Positions 52,302 through 59,473 of a stretch of 64,000 nt of DNA are shown piece by piece (the stretch's first letter is position 1; the number at the start of each line of letters is the position of its first letter). Made by a program: the position numbers and the translations under genes. This DNA is from Miltoncostaea oceani (GTDB taxonomy: Bacteria; Actinomycetota; Thermoleophilia; Miltoncostaeales; Miltoncostaeaceae). The stretch spans positions 2,431,001-2,495,000 of the forward strand of contig NZ_CP064356.1 in NCBI RefSeq assembly GCF_018141545.1, read 5' to 3'. Under the pieces are notes generated by a model, which ran no database searches, was not told the DNA's origin, and worked only from the letters and a program-made list of their open reading frames with translations.

Positions 52302-53261
52302 GTGCCGGCGTCGGACGGAACGGAGGGTGCGGCGGACCCCACCGTCGTCGTCCTCAACTGGCGGACCACGCCGATGACCGTGAGGTCCGTCCGCGCCCTG
52401 GGCGACGCCGGCATCGGCCCGGACCGCGTCGTCGTCGTCGACAACGGCTCCGGAACCGGCGCCGAGCAGGAGCTGCGGGAGGCGCTCCCCGGATGCCGGA
52501 TCCTGGCGTTGCCGGAGAACCTGGGTTACGCCCGGGCCAGCAATCTGGGCGCCGCGCTCGACCCCGGTGCGCCGGCCTACCTGTTCGTCAACAGCGACGC
52601 CTTCGCGCGGGGGCGTCGATCGATCACGGCGCTGACCGAGGCGCTCTCCCGCCCTGGCACAGGCGTCGCCGTGCCCCGCCTCCTGGACGAGGGGCTGACG
52701 CTCCAGCCATCCGTCCGGCCCTTCCCCGGTCCGACGGTCGCGCTCCTGCGCGCAACCGGGCTGGAGCGCCTCGTGCCCGATCGACGGCGTCCCGGACTGG
52801 GGTCGCGCTGGACTCACGACCGTTCGCGGACCGTCGACTTCGCGACGGGTGCGGTGATGATGGTGCGTGGCGACGTCTGGCGGCTGCTCGGAGGTTTCTC
52901 GGAGACGGGATTCTTCTACGGGGAGGACATGGACCTCTGTTGGCGAGCCCGCCAGCGCGGCTGGGACACGTGGTTCGCCCACGACTCGGAGTGGATCCAC
53001 CTGGGGGAGGGGTCGTCCCGACATGCCTGGGACGACGCGGCGCGCTGGGAGCGGATCGGCCGTGCCGAGGCCCGGGTCATCCGCGCACACCGCTCGCCAG
53101 CGTCGGCCGAGCTGACCCTCGCGCTCCTGCGCGCGGGGCTGTCGATGCGCGCGCGCGTATGGCGGATCGCGCGCCAACAGGCACGCGCGGCGGCATGGAC
53201 GGCGCAGGCGCGGGGGTACTCGGACCGCTGCCCGGATCCGCGCGGCGACGGACCCGCGTGA
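52302..53261 (+). CDS. GT2 glycosyltransferase (WbbL/rhamnosyltransferase-like)
   Basis: A 319-residue GT-A enzyme, GTG 52302. Motifs: PTVVVLNWRTTPMTVRSVRA, VVVVDNGSGTGAEQEL, NLGYARASNLGAALDPGAPA, YLFVNSDAFARG (NSD metal site), FATGAVMMVRGDVWRLLGGF, GFFYGEDMDLCWRARQRGWD. Matches WbbL-type rhamnosyltransferases in length and motif order. Its stop codon is part of a strong hairpin that closes the polysaccharide locus. Confidence 0.9.
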   Translation: MPASDGTEGAADPTVVVLNWRTTPMTVRSVRALGDAGIGPDRVVVVDNGSGTGAEQELREALPGCRILALPENLGYARASNLGAALDPGAPAYLFVNSDAFARGRRSITALTEALSRPGTGVAVPRLLDEGLTLQPSVRPFPGPTVALLRATGLERLVPDRRRPGLGSRWTHDRSRTVDFATGAVMMVRGDVWRLLGGFSETGFFYGEDMDLCWRARQRGWDTWFAHDSEWIHLGEGSSRHAWDDAARWERIGRAEARVIRAHRSPASAELTLALLRAGLSMRARVWRIARQQARAAAWTAQARGYSDRCPDPRGDGPA

Positions 53262-53283
53262 GCCCGGCGGGCACCGCCGGGCT
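53261..53283 (+). terminator. terminator hairpin at the end of the polysaccharide locus
   Basis: AGCCCGGCGG and CCGCCGGGCT form a perfect 10-bp stem with a GCA loop, followed by GCAATGA. It begins on the last base of the GT2 stop codon. Confidence 0.65.
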
Positions 53284-53297
53284 GCAATGATCAGGGG

Positions 53298-53615
53298 GTG
53301 AGTCGAGGCGCGGAGCGGTCGGACGGCACAGGCGGCGGGCAGAGCACCGAGCAGGTCGGCGGTACGCCGGGCGCGGGCGACGCGACGGGGCTCGGCGACT
53401 CACTGAGGACGCTGCGCCACCTGGGAAGGGATCTGGCGTCGGTGCCGTCCGCGATCCGTGAGGCGCCGGACCGCGCCGCCATGCGACCCCGTCGGGGGAT
53501 CGCCATGGGCACGCCGGGACGCGGCCCGCGGAGGGCGATGAGGGCGGCGGCGTGGCCCGTGTTCGTGATCGTCGTCTCGGTGGCCGCGGCGGTCGCCGTC
53601 GGCCTCATCCGGTGA
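53298..53615 (+). CDS. small hypothetical protein with C-terminal membrane helix
   Basis: A 105-residue protein from GTG 53298 (AGGGG just upstream). The first 80 residues are Gly/Arg/Ser-rich and probably disordered, with an amphipathic piece in the middle (LRTLRHLGRDLASVPSAIRE). The last 22 residues are one hydrophobic helix (WPVFVIVVSVAAAVAVGLI) ending in Arg, a tail-anchor layout. It converges with the encapsulin gene (15 bp between stops). Not recognised; coding status is moderately supported by the GC3 pattern and the clean membrane tail. Confidence 0.55.
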   Translation: MSRGAERSDGTGGGQSTEQVGGTPGAGDATGLGDSLRTLRHLGRDLASVPSAIREAPDRAAMRPRRGIAMGTPGRGPRRAMRAAAWPVFVIVVSVAAAVAVGLIR

Positions 53616-53630
53616 AGAACCCGGGGTCGC

Positions 53631-54443
53631 CTACTCGGCGTACCTCAGGGCGATCGCGGCCTCGGGGCCGGCGGCGCGGAAGGTGAGCGACTCCTCGAGG
53701 TAGAGGTTGACCGACGTGGCGTCGTGGTCGCGGTAGCCGATCGCGAGGTCCTGGCCGACGAGGAGCTCGAAGTCGCCGCCGCGCTGGGAGAGGAGGATCG
53801 CCCCCTCCACCGCGGGGGCCCACAGCACCGGGCCCTCCGTGATCAGCCGGAGGTGCTGGAGGATCGGGTAGCCGCCGTGCTGGGTCGTCTCGATCACCCC
53901 GGTGTAGCAGCGGGGGCCGAGGGCGAGGGCGTAGGGGCCGACGACGCCGGCGCGCTTCAGGGTCTCGACGGCCTTCGCGACGTGGTTCGGGTAGTGGTTG
54001 TAGTCCTCGGTGATCGTGATCGGCTCGTGCGTCGACGTCTCCACGAGGCCGCGGACGCCGGCGGGGGCGTAGCCGTTGAACACCAGGCGGTCCTCCGCCA
54101 GGGCGGCGCGGCGGGCGGCGTCGACGACGGGGTCCCAGTCGGCGTCGGGGGCGCCGCGCGACACGGAGTCGATCTCGTCGCGGTCGAGCGTGAACGGCGT
54201 GCGGAACTCGACGAGCGGCTGCACCAGGCGCAGGCGGCTCTCGACATCCTCGGCGGGGGGCGGGTCGTCGACGCGGGCGACGCGGCCGAGGCCGAGGGCG
54301 GAGCGCTCCCAGCCGTGGGGGCCGTCGAAGTCGACGAGCTTCCGCGCGGTGAGGAAGTGGGTCAGGGCGCGGCGCGCCTCGTCCTCGATCTCCCCCCACG
54401 CCCGGCCGTCGATCGGTGCGAGCTCGCGGTGGAGGTGGTTCAT
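53631..54443 (-). CDS. enc: family 1 encapsulin shell protein
   Basis: A 270-residue HK97-fold shell protein that self-assembles into a protein nanocompartment. N-terminus MNHLHRELAPIDGRAWGEIE, then ARRALTHFLTARKLVDFDGP, VEFRTPFTLDRDEIDSVSRG, DRLVFNGYAPAGVRGLVE, KAVETLKRAGVVGPYALALG, GGYPILQHLRLIT, and the C-terminal DFELLVGQDLAIGYRDHDAT and YLEESLTFRAAGPEAAIALR. These are the E-loop, P- and A-domain pieces of linocin/encapsulin proteins, and the length is standard. Start at ATG 54443, which overlaps the ferritin stop by one base (TGATG); an in-frame extension upstream is Arg-rich and lies within the ferritin gene. The cargo is encoded immediately before it. Confidence 0.95.
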   Translation of the reverse strand: MNHLHRELAPIDGRAWGEIEDEARRALTHFLTARKLVDFDGPHGWERSALGLGRVARVDDPPPAEDVESRLRLVQPLVEFRTPFTLDRDEIDSVSRGAPDADWDPVVDAARRAALAEDRLVFNGYAPAGVRGLVETSTHEPITITEDYNHYPNHVAKAVETLKRAGVVGPYALALGPRCYTGVIETTQHGGYPILQHLRLITEGPVLWAPAVEGAILLSQRGGDFELLVGQDLAIGYRDHDATSVNLYLEESLTFRAAGPEAAIALRYAE

Positions 54444-54838
54444 CACGAGACCATCCCGCGGAGGTCGCCGATGCCGAGGCCGCCGTCGGCGGAGGGGGCC
54501 GCGGGGGCTCCCCCACCACCGCCGCCGCCGCCCTCGATCTCGTCCTCGATCGCGGTGATGCTGCCGGTCGTGAAGAGGTACTCCCGCAGGTGGGTGTCGA
54601 GCGCGGGGTCGTTGCGGCGGAGCCACTCCAGGCTCATCGCGGCGTGCTCGGTCTCCTCGTCGCGGTTGTGCGCGAGGACCTCCTTCAGCTGCGGGTCCTT
54701 CGTCGCGTCGACGCGCTGGTCGTACCAGTCCATAGCCTCCAGCTCCTCCATGAGCGAGACGATCCCGCGGTGGCGCTCCATCGTCGCGGGACTGATGTCC
54801 TCGCGCGCCTCATGGAGTCCCATGCTCGAATCCGCCAC
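54443..54838 (-). CDS. encapsulated ferritin-like cargo protein (EncFtn)
   Basis: A 131-residue ferroxidase cargo. Residues 20-77 form the two-helix EncFtn domain (ERHRGIVSLMEELEAMDWYD, HNRDEETEHAAMSLEWLRRN). Glu32, Trp38, Tyr39, Glu62 and His65 fall at the positions of the iron site residues known from Rhodospirillum rubrum EncFtn, whose decamer makes the site at dimer interfaces. After a Gly/Ala/Pro linker (about 100-117) comes the cargo-loading peptide GGLGIGDLRG (about 118-127), which docks inside the shell. Iron would be oxidised here and stored in the encapsulin. GTG 54838 has AGGGGG upstream, overlapping the previous gene's stop. Confidence 0.95.
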   Translation of the reverse strand: MADSSMGLHEAREDISPATMERHRGIVSLMEELEAMDWYDQRVDATKDPQLKEVLAHNRDEETEHAAMSLEWLRRNDPALDTHLREYLFTTGSITAIEDEIEGGGGGGGGAPAAPSADGGLGIGDLRGMVS

Positions 54839-54847
54839 CGTGGCCCC

Positions 54848-55339
54848 CTAGTCGTCGTCGGCGGGTGCCTCGCCGATGCCTCCGGCGAGCGGCACCCGGT
54901 CGCCGTCGACGACGAGGGTCGCCGACAGCACCTCCCAGTCGCGTCCGAGACGCGCCATCACCAGATCCACCTGCCCCTCGTCGGCGGGGCCCGAAACCGG
55001 CACGACCAGGTTCATCTGCGCGGGGCCGACCCCGCCGGGCACCTCGCCCTCCGGCGCGCCGACCTCCAGGGGGCGTCCCACGGCGCGCAGGACGGACGGG
55101 TGGCCCTGCACGTACCGGGTCGCGGCGCCCACGGCGTCGGTCCCCCGGCCGCGCCAGCCGCGGAAGAGGATCACGGCGGCGGCGACGAGGAACACCCACG
55201 CCGTCACGCCCGCGATCACCGACAGCGTCTCCTGCGACCCGTCGACCCGCCGGAACACGAACGCCACCACCAGGAAGATCCCGAACAGCCACGCCGCCGT
55301 GATCATCAGCGCGCGGTACGTGCCGGGGGCGAGGTTCAC
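54848..55339 (-). CDS. two-helix membrane protein in the gltX-encapsulin operon
   Basis: A 163-residue protein starting at GTG 55339, which overlaps the gltX stop by 4 nt (GTGA). Two helices lie near the N-terminus (ALMITAAWLFGIFLVVAFVF and VIAGVTAWVFLVAAAVILFR), joined by a short loop (RRVDGSQETL). Residues about 70-160 are a soluble beta-rich domain (MNLVVPVSGPADEGQVDLVM, WEVLSATLVVDGDRVPLAGG), which looks like a Tim21/Coa1-type (cytochrome oxidase assembly protein 1) fold; I am not certain. It ends 9 bp before the ferritin start, so it is co-transcribed with the encapsulin system. Function unknown. Confidence 0.75.
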   Translation of the reverse strand: MNLAPGTYRALMITAAWLFGIFLVVAFVFRRVDGSQETLSVIAGVTAWVFLVAAAVILFRGWRGRGTDAVGAATRYVQGHPSVLRAVGRPLEVGAPEGEVPGGVGPAQMNLVVPVSGPADEGQVDLVMARLGRDWEVLSATLVVDGDRVPLAGGIGEAPADDD

Positions 55340-56802
55340 GCCGCGGCCCACTGCTCGGCGAGGCGTCCGAGGGTCGACCGGTACCGCGCGAACGACTCCT
55401 CGCGGCCGAGCAGCGCCAGGCTCTCGTAGGTGCCGGTCGAGACGGTGCGGCCCGTGACGGCGATGCGCTGCGGCTCCAGGAAGTCGCGGGCCGCCTCGCC
55501 CATCACGTGGAGCTGGTCCTGGAGGGCGTCCTTCACGGCCTCCGGCGTCCACTCCGGCAGGCTCTCGAGGCGCCCGAGGCCGCCGCCGATCACCTGGATC
55601 GAGTGCTTCACGTCGCGCATCAGGACGTCCCACGCCTCCGGCTCGATCTCGAGCGGGCGGAACAGCCAGCCGGCGAGGTCGTCGTACTCGGCGAACGTGC
55701 TGATCTTGCGCTTCACGAGCGGCGCGCTGGCGCGCACCAGCGCCTCGTCCTTGCCCTCCAGGTAGCCGGTCTGGCGCAGCCAGCCGACGAGGGCCTCCTC
55801 GAACTCCGGCGCGCTCATGAGGCGCAGGTGGCGGCCGTTGATGACCTTCAGCTTGGTCATGTCGAAGATCGCGGGGCTCTTCGAGACGCGGGTGATCGAG
55901 AACCCGTCGACCAGCTCCGGGACCGTGAACATCGTGGTCTTGTCGTCGAAGCTCCAGCCGAGCAGCGCCAGGGCGTTGACGGCGGCGCGCGGCAGGAAGC
56001 CGGCGGCCTCGAGGTCCTCCACCGACGCGGCGCCGTGGCGCTTGCTGAGGCGCTTCTTGTCGGGCCCGAGGATCAGCGGGATGTGGGCGTAGGCGGGGGT
56101 CTCGCCGCCGAGCGCCCGGATCACCATCATCTGCTTCGGCGTGTTCGAGATGTGGTCCTCGCCGCGCACGACGTGGGTGATCCCCATCTCCAGGTCGTCG
56201 ACCGCGGCGGCCAGGTTGTAGGTCGGGGACCCGTCGGACCGCACGACCACGAAGTCCTCGATCGCCCCGTGCGAGAACGTGACCGGCCCGCGCACGTAGT
56301 CGTCGATGACCGTCTCGCCGGCGACGTCGACCGCGAAGCGCCACGCGGGGCGGCGGCCCTCGGCCTCGAACGCCGCGATCTCCTCGGGGGTGCGGTCCCG
56401 CTGCCCGCGCACGACCGGGGCCTTCTTGTCGGCGCGCGCCGCGACCCGCTGGGCCTCGAGCTCCTCGTCGGTCTCGTACGCCGGGTAGATCGCCCGCGTC
56501 TCGCGGAGGCGGTCAACGGCGGCCGCGTAGACGGCCCCGCGCTCGCTCTGGCGGAACGGGCCCTCGTCCCAGTCGAGGCCGAGCCACGTGAGGCAGCGGA
56601 GGATCTCCGCCTCGCTCTCCCCCGTCGAGCGCTCGGCATCGGTGTCCTCGAGCCGCAGCACGAAGGTGCCGCCCGTGTTGCGGGCGATCAGCCAGTTGAA
56701 GAGCGCGGTGCGCGCACCCCCCACGTGCAGGCTGCCGGTCGGGCTGGGCGCGAAGCGCACACGAGCCGGTCCGGTGATGTCAGGGCGAGGGGTCCGGGCC
56801 AC
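55336..56802 (-). CDS. gltX: glutamyl-tRNA synthetase
   Basis: A 488-residue class I synthetase that charges tRNA-Glu (and possibly tRNA-Gln in the indirect pathway). The HIGH-type motif is in RFAPSPTGSLHVGGARTALF (from about residue 15); GTFVLRLEDTDAERSTGESE follows; the KMSKS-type motif is KKRLSKRHGA (about 254); VVRGEDHISNTPKQMMVIRA is the tRNA-acceptor region; the C-terminal helical anticodon domain runs to the end. GTG 56802 is used because the conserved part starts 13 residues later and a TATCCT -10 lies seven bases upstream, indicating a leaderless mRNA. A much longer open frame upstream overlaps nfo and is not coding. Confidence 0.96.
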   Translation of the reverse strand: MARTPRPDITGPARVRFAPSPTGSLHVGGARTALFNWLIARNTGGTFVLRLEDTDAERSTGESEAEILRCLTWLGLDWDEGPFRQSERGAVYAAAVDRLRETRAIYPAYETDEELEAQRVAARADKKAPVVRGQRDRTPEEIAAFEAEGRRPAWRFAVDVAGETVIDDYVRGPVTFSHGAIEDFVVVRSDGSPTYNLAAAVDDLEMGITHVVRGEDHISNTPKQMMVIRALGGETPAYAHIPLILGPDKKRLSKRHGAASVEDLEAAGFLPRAAVNALALLGWSFDDKTTMFTVPELVDGFSITRVSKSPAIFDMTKLKVINGRHLRLMSAPEFEEALVGWLRQTGYLEGKDEALVRASAPLVKRKISTFAEYDDLAGWLFRPLEIEPEAWDVLMRDVKHSIQVIGGGLGRLESLPEWTPEAVKDALQDQLHVMGEAARDFLEPQRIAVTGRTVSTGTYESLALLGREESFARYRSTLGRLAEQWAAA

Positions 56803-56808
56803 GCCCCG

Positions 56809-56815
56809 TAGGATA
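56809..56815. promoter_or_regulatory. shared symmetric -10 element for divergent gltX and nfo
   Basis: TAGGATA reads TAGGAT rightward (56809-56814) and TATCCT leftward (56815-56810). nfo GTG 56821 lies six bases to the right and gltX GTG 56802 seven bases to the left. Both mRNAs would be leaderless, and only one polymerase could use the site at a time. Confidence 0.6.
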
Positions 56816-56820
56816 GCGAC

Positions 56821-57726
56821 GTGCGATTCGGCGCCCACGTCTCCTCCTCCGGTGGCATCAGCAAGGCCATCGGCCGCGGCGCCGAGCTCGGCTGCGAATC
56901 GCTGCAGGTCTTCACGCACAACCCCCGCACGTGGCGGCCGATCAACCACAGCGACGACGAGATCGCCGCCTTCCGCGCCGGCGCCGCCGCGCACGGCATG
57001 GAGCCGCTCGTCAGCCACGGCCTCTACCTCATCAACCTCGGCGCCCCCGACCGCGAGGTCCCGAGCGGCCCCCCCGGCAAGCCGGCGACGACGACGCGCA
57101 ACATCTACCGCGCGTCGGTCGAGAGCCTCGTGCAGCACCTGACCATCGGCGAGCGGCTCGGCCTGCAGGGCGTGGTGCTGCACGTCGGGTCGTCGAAGGG
57201 GTCGGACGAGGCGGAGGCGATCGGCCGGATCGGCGAGGGCATCGCCGAGGCCCTCGCGACCGCTCCCGGCGACTGCGCCGTCCTGCTGGAGAACACCGCC
57301 GGCGCGGGCGACACGATCGGCCGCAGCTTCGCCCAGCTCCGCGCGGTGGCCGACGCCGCCGGCGGGGGCCCGCGGCTCGGGTTCTGCCTCGACTCGCAGC
57401 ACCTGTTCGCCTCGGGGTACCCGGTGCACGAACCCCGCGGCATCGACCGCGTGCTGGAGGAGTTCGACGAGGTCGTCGGCCTGTCGCGGCTCCGGTGCCT
57501 GCACCTCAACGACTCCATGACGGCCTTCGGGTCGAACCGCGACCGCCACGAGAACATCGGCGACGGCGGGATCGGCGAGGACGGCATGCGCAGCATCCTG
57601 GGATGCCCCGCCCTCCAGGGGCTCCCCGTGATCCTGGAGGTCCCGGGGCTGGAGGGCACCGGACCCGATGCCGAGAACATGGCACGGGTGCGGCGGCTCC
57701 ACGCGGAGGGCCTCGCCGCCAGGTGA
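56821..57726 (+). CDS. nfo: endonuclease IV (AP endonuclease)
   Basis: A 301-residue zinc enzyme that cuts the DNA backbone 5' of abasic sites in base-excision repair. N-terminus RFGAHVSSSGGISKAIGRGA; zinc ligands are all visible: His in LVSHGLYLINLG, His in VVLHVGSSKG, Glu in VLLENTAGAG, Asp and His in GFCLDSQHLFASG, His in CLHLNDSM, Asp and His in SNRDRHENIGDG, Glu in VILEVPG. GTG 56821 is the start of the conserved protein. Its promoter is shared with gltX. Confidence 0.96.
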   Translation: MRFGAHVSSSGGISKAIGRGAELGCESLQVFTHNPRTWRPINHSDDEIAAFRAGAAAHGMEPLVSHGLYLINLGAPDREVPSGPPGKPATTTRNIYRASVESLVQHLTIGERLGLQGVVLHVGSSKGSDEAEAIGRIGEGIAEALATAPGDCAVLLENTAGAGDTIGRSFAQLRAVADAAGGGPRLGFCLDSQHLFASGYPVHEPRGIDRVLEEFDEVVGLSRLRCLHLNDSMTAFGSNRDRHENIGDGGIGEDGMRSILGCPALQGLPVILEVPGLEGTGPDAENMARVRRLHAEGLAAR

Positions 57727-57781
57727 ATTACTGACTGGCGTGGTTATAAGCCCGTAAGTTCATTCGCGTCCCGCGCAGCCG

Positions 57782-59263
57782 ATGCACATGGTCATGAGGG
57801 CGTGGCGCATCCTGTTGGCCGTCTCCGTCGCGGCCGTCGGCGCGGTGATCGTCCTGAGCCTCCTCGCCCCCGGGCTGGCCGGCCGGATCGCGCTCGCCGA
57901 GTGGGGGCAGGCGCTCGCCGAGGCCGCGGGCGCCGCCGCCTGCGCCGTCGCCGCGTCGCACACCCGTGGACGCGCCCGCCTGGTCTGGGTGCTGTTCGCG
58001 ACCGGCCAGGCGACGTGGGCCGCCACCGACGCCCTCGCGGGCGCGACGGTGCTGCTCGACATCGAGGTGGCCGAGGTCAGCGCGCTCGACGCCGGCTGGC
58101 TCGTCTTCTACGTCCCGATGCTCGGCGCGGTCTGCATCCTCTACCGCCACCTGCGCCCGGAGCGGGGGTGGCAGGGCCTGCTCGACGGGTTGATCGTCAC
58201 GGTCGCCACCGCGGCGGTCGCATGGACGGCGCTGCTCAGCCCCCTCGCGCGCGACGCCTCCGGCGGCCTCGTCGGGACGCTCGTGGCGCTGCTCTACCCG
58301 GCGCTCGACATGACGTGCCTCGCCGCCCTCGGCTGGATCATCCTGCGCCACGGCTCGCGCAGCCCCGTCTGGCTGCGCTGGGTGGTCGCGGCCTTCGCGT
58401 TGCAGAGCGCCGCGGGCCTGGCGTACGTCACCGCGACGCTCCTCGGCCACGACATCGCCGTCGCCGCCGCGGGCATCTACATGGCCGCCGGGTTCACGTG
58501 GGTCGCGGCGGGCCTCGCGCGGCGGCGGGCGGCGGAGCGCACCTGGGCCGCGGGCCTGCACGACGCCCCGCCGGTCTGGAGCCAGACCCTCCCCTTCGTG
58601 CTCGGCATGGCCGTCGTGCTGCTGGGCGTCGTGCGGCCCGAGACGGAGCTGCGCATCGCGGCCGGGGTCGGGGCCGTGCTGATGGGCGTCCGCTCGATCG
58701 AGGCGCTGCGCGTGGCGCGCGGCCTGCTCGCCGAACGCGACCGCCTCCTCGTCACGGACCCCCTCACCGGCGCCTTCAACCGGCGCTTCCTCGCCCACGA
58801 GAGCGGCCGGGCGTTCGCGGCGGCGGAGCGCAACGACGACCACCTCGCGGCGATCGCCCTCGACCTCGACCACTTCAAGTCGGTGAACGACCGGCTCGGC
58901 CACGGCGTCGGCGACCAGCTGCTGCAGACCGTCGCCCGGGCGATCCGCAGCCAGCTGCGCGCGAGCGACCTGCTCTGCCGCCTCGGCGGCGACGAGTTCC
59001 TGATCCTCTGCCCCGCCACCGACGGTGACGGCGCCCTCGCGGTCGCCGAGCGGATCCGCGTGCAGGTGCGCGACTGCGCGCAGCGCCTCGTCCCGGAGAT
59101 CCCGGTGACCACGTCGCTCGGCATCGCGACGTTCCCCGCCGACGCCGCCGACCCGGCCGACCTGATGCGCGCCGCCGACGACGCGCTCTACGCCGCGAAG
59201 GCCCTCGGCCGCGACGTCGCGGCCCGCTACGTGGGCCCGCCCCCGGAGCTCGTCCCGGGCTGA
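57782..59263 (+). CDS. membrane-bound diguanylate cyclase
   Basis: A 493-residue protein making cyclic di-GMP. Residues about 5-310 hold nine or ten hydrophobic helices, a MASE-like sensor region. The GGDEF domain (about 325-480) has DPLTGAFNRRF, ALDLDHFKSVNDRLGHGVGD, an intact active site LGGDEF (about 400) and, five residues before it, RASD, the RxxD inhibitory site, so product feedback is likely. The end (DALYAAKALGRDVAARY) is typical. It starts at ATG 57782; ATG 57788 and 57794 are alternatives. A TATAAG hexamer at 57745-57750 is the best -10 candidate in the unusually A+T-rich gap after nfo. c-di-GMP often governs exopolysaccharide output, so a link to the preceding locus is plausible but not shown. 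Confidence 0.92.
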   Translation: MHMVMRAWRILLAVSVAAVGAVIVLSLLAPGLAGRIALAEWGQALAEAAGAAACAVAASHTRGRARLVWVLFATGQATWAATDALAGATVLLDIEVAEVSALDAGWLVFYVPMLGAVCILYRHLRPERGWQGLLDGLIVTVATAAVAWTALLSPLARDASGGLVGTLVALLYPALDMTCLAALGWIILRHGSRSPVWLRWVVAAFALQSAAGLAYVTATLLGHDIAVAAAGIYMAAGFTWVAAGLARRRAAERTWAAGLHDAPPVWSQTLPFVLGMAVVLLGVVRPETELRIAAGVGAVLMGVRSIEALRVARGLLAERDRLLVTDPLTGAFNRRFLAHESGRAFAAAERNDDHLAAIALDLDHFKSVNDRLGHGVGDQLLQTVARAIRSQLRASDLLCRLGGDEFLILCPATDGDGALAVAERIRVQVRDCAQRLVPEIPVTTSLGIATFPADAADPADLMRAADDALYAAKALGRDVAARYVGPPPELVPG

Positions 59264-59290
59264 TCGCGCGGGGCCCGGCCGGGGCGTTGG

Positions 59291-59296
59291 TACAGT
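59291..59296 (+). promoter_or_regulatory. -10 element of the tRNA-Gly gene
   Basis: TACAGT lies 26 bases before the mature 5' end at 59323, giving a short 5' leader of about 20 nt. No clear -35. Confidence 0.45.
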
Positions 59297-59322
59297 CGTC
59301 GGGCGGGCGCGCGTCCCGTCCC

Positions 59323-59393
59323 GCGGGTGTAGCTCAATGGTAGAGCAATGGCCTTCCAAGCCATCGACGGGGGTTCGACTCCCCTCACCCGCT
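59323..59393 (+). tRNA. trnG: tRNA-Gly (anticodon UCC)
   Basis: A full cloverleaf of 71 nt. Acceptor stem GCGGGTG pairs with CACCCGC. D arm AGCTC...GAGC. Anticodon stem ATGGC/GCCAT encloses CTTCCAA with anticodon TCC. T arm GGGG-TTCGACT-CCCC. Discriminator base T. The CCA end is not encoded. Reads GGA and, by wobble, GGG codons. Confidence 0.96.
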
Positions 59394-59473
59394 CTGCGCC
59401 GTGCGGCGACGCCGGCCGGACACGCGTACTCCCTACGGATGCCGGTCCCGGTCCGCCGTGTGATCGTGGCCTC

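Noticed and set aside
56803-57702. N-terminal extension of about 300 codons on the gltX frame
   Set aside because: It lies antisense to nfo, which has all zinc ligands, and precedes the conserved GluRS start and its -10 element.
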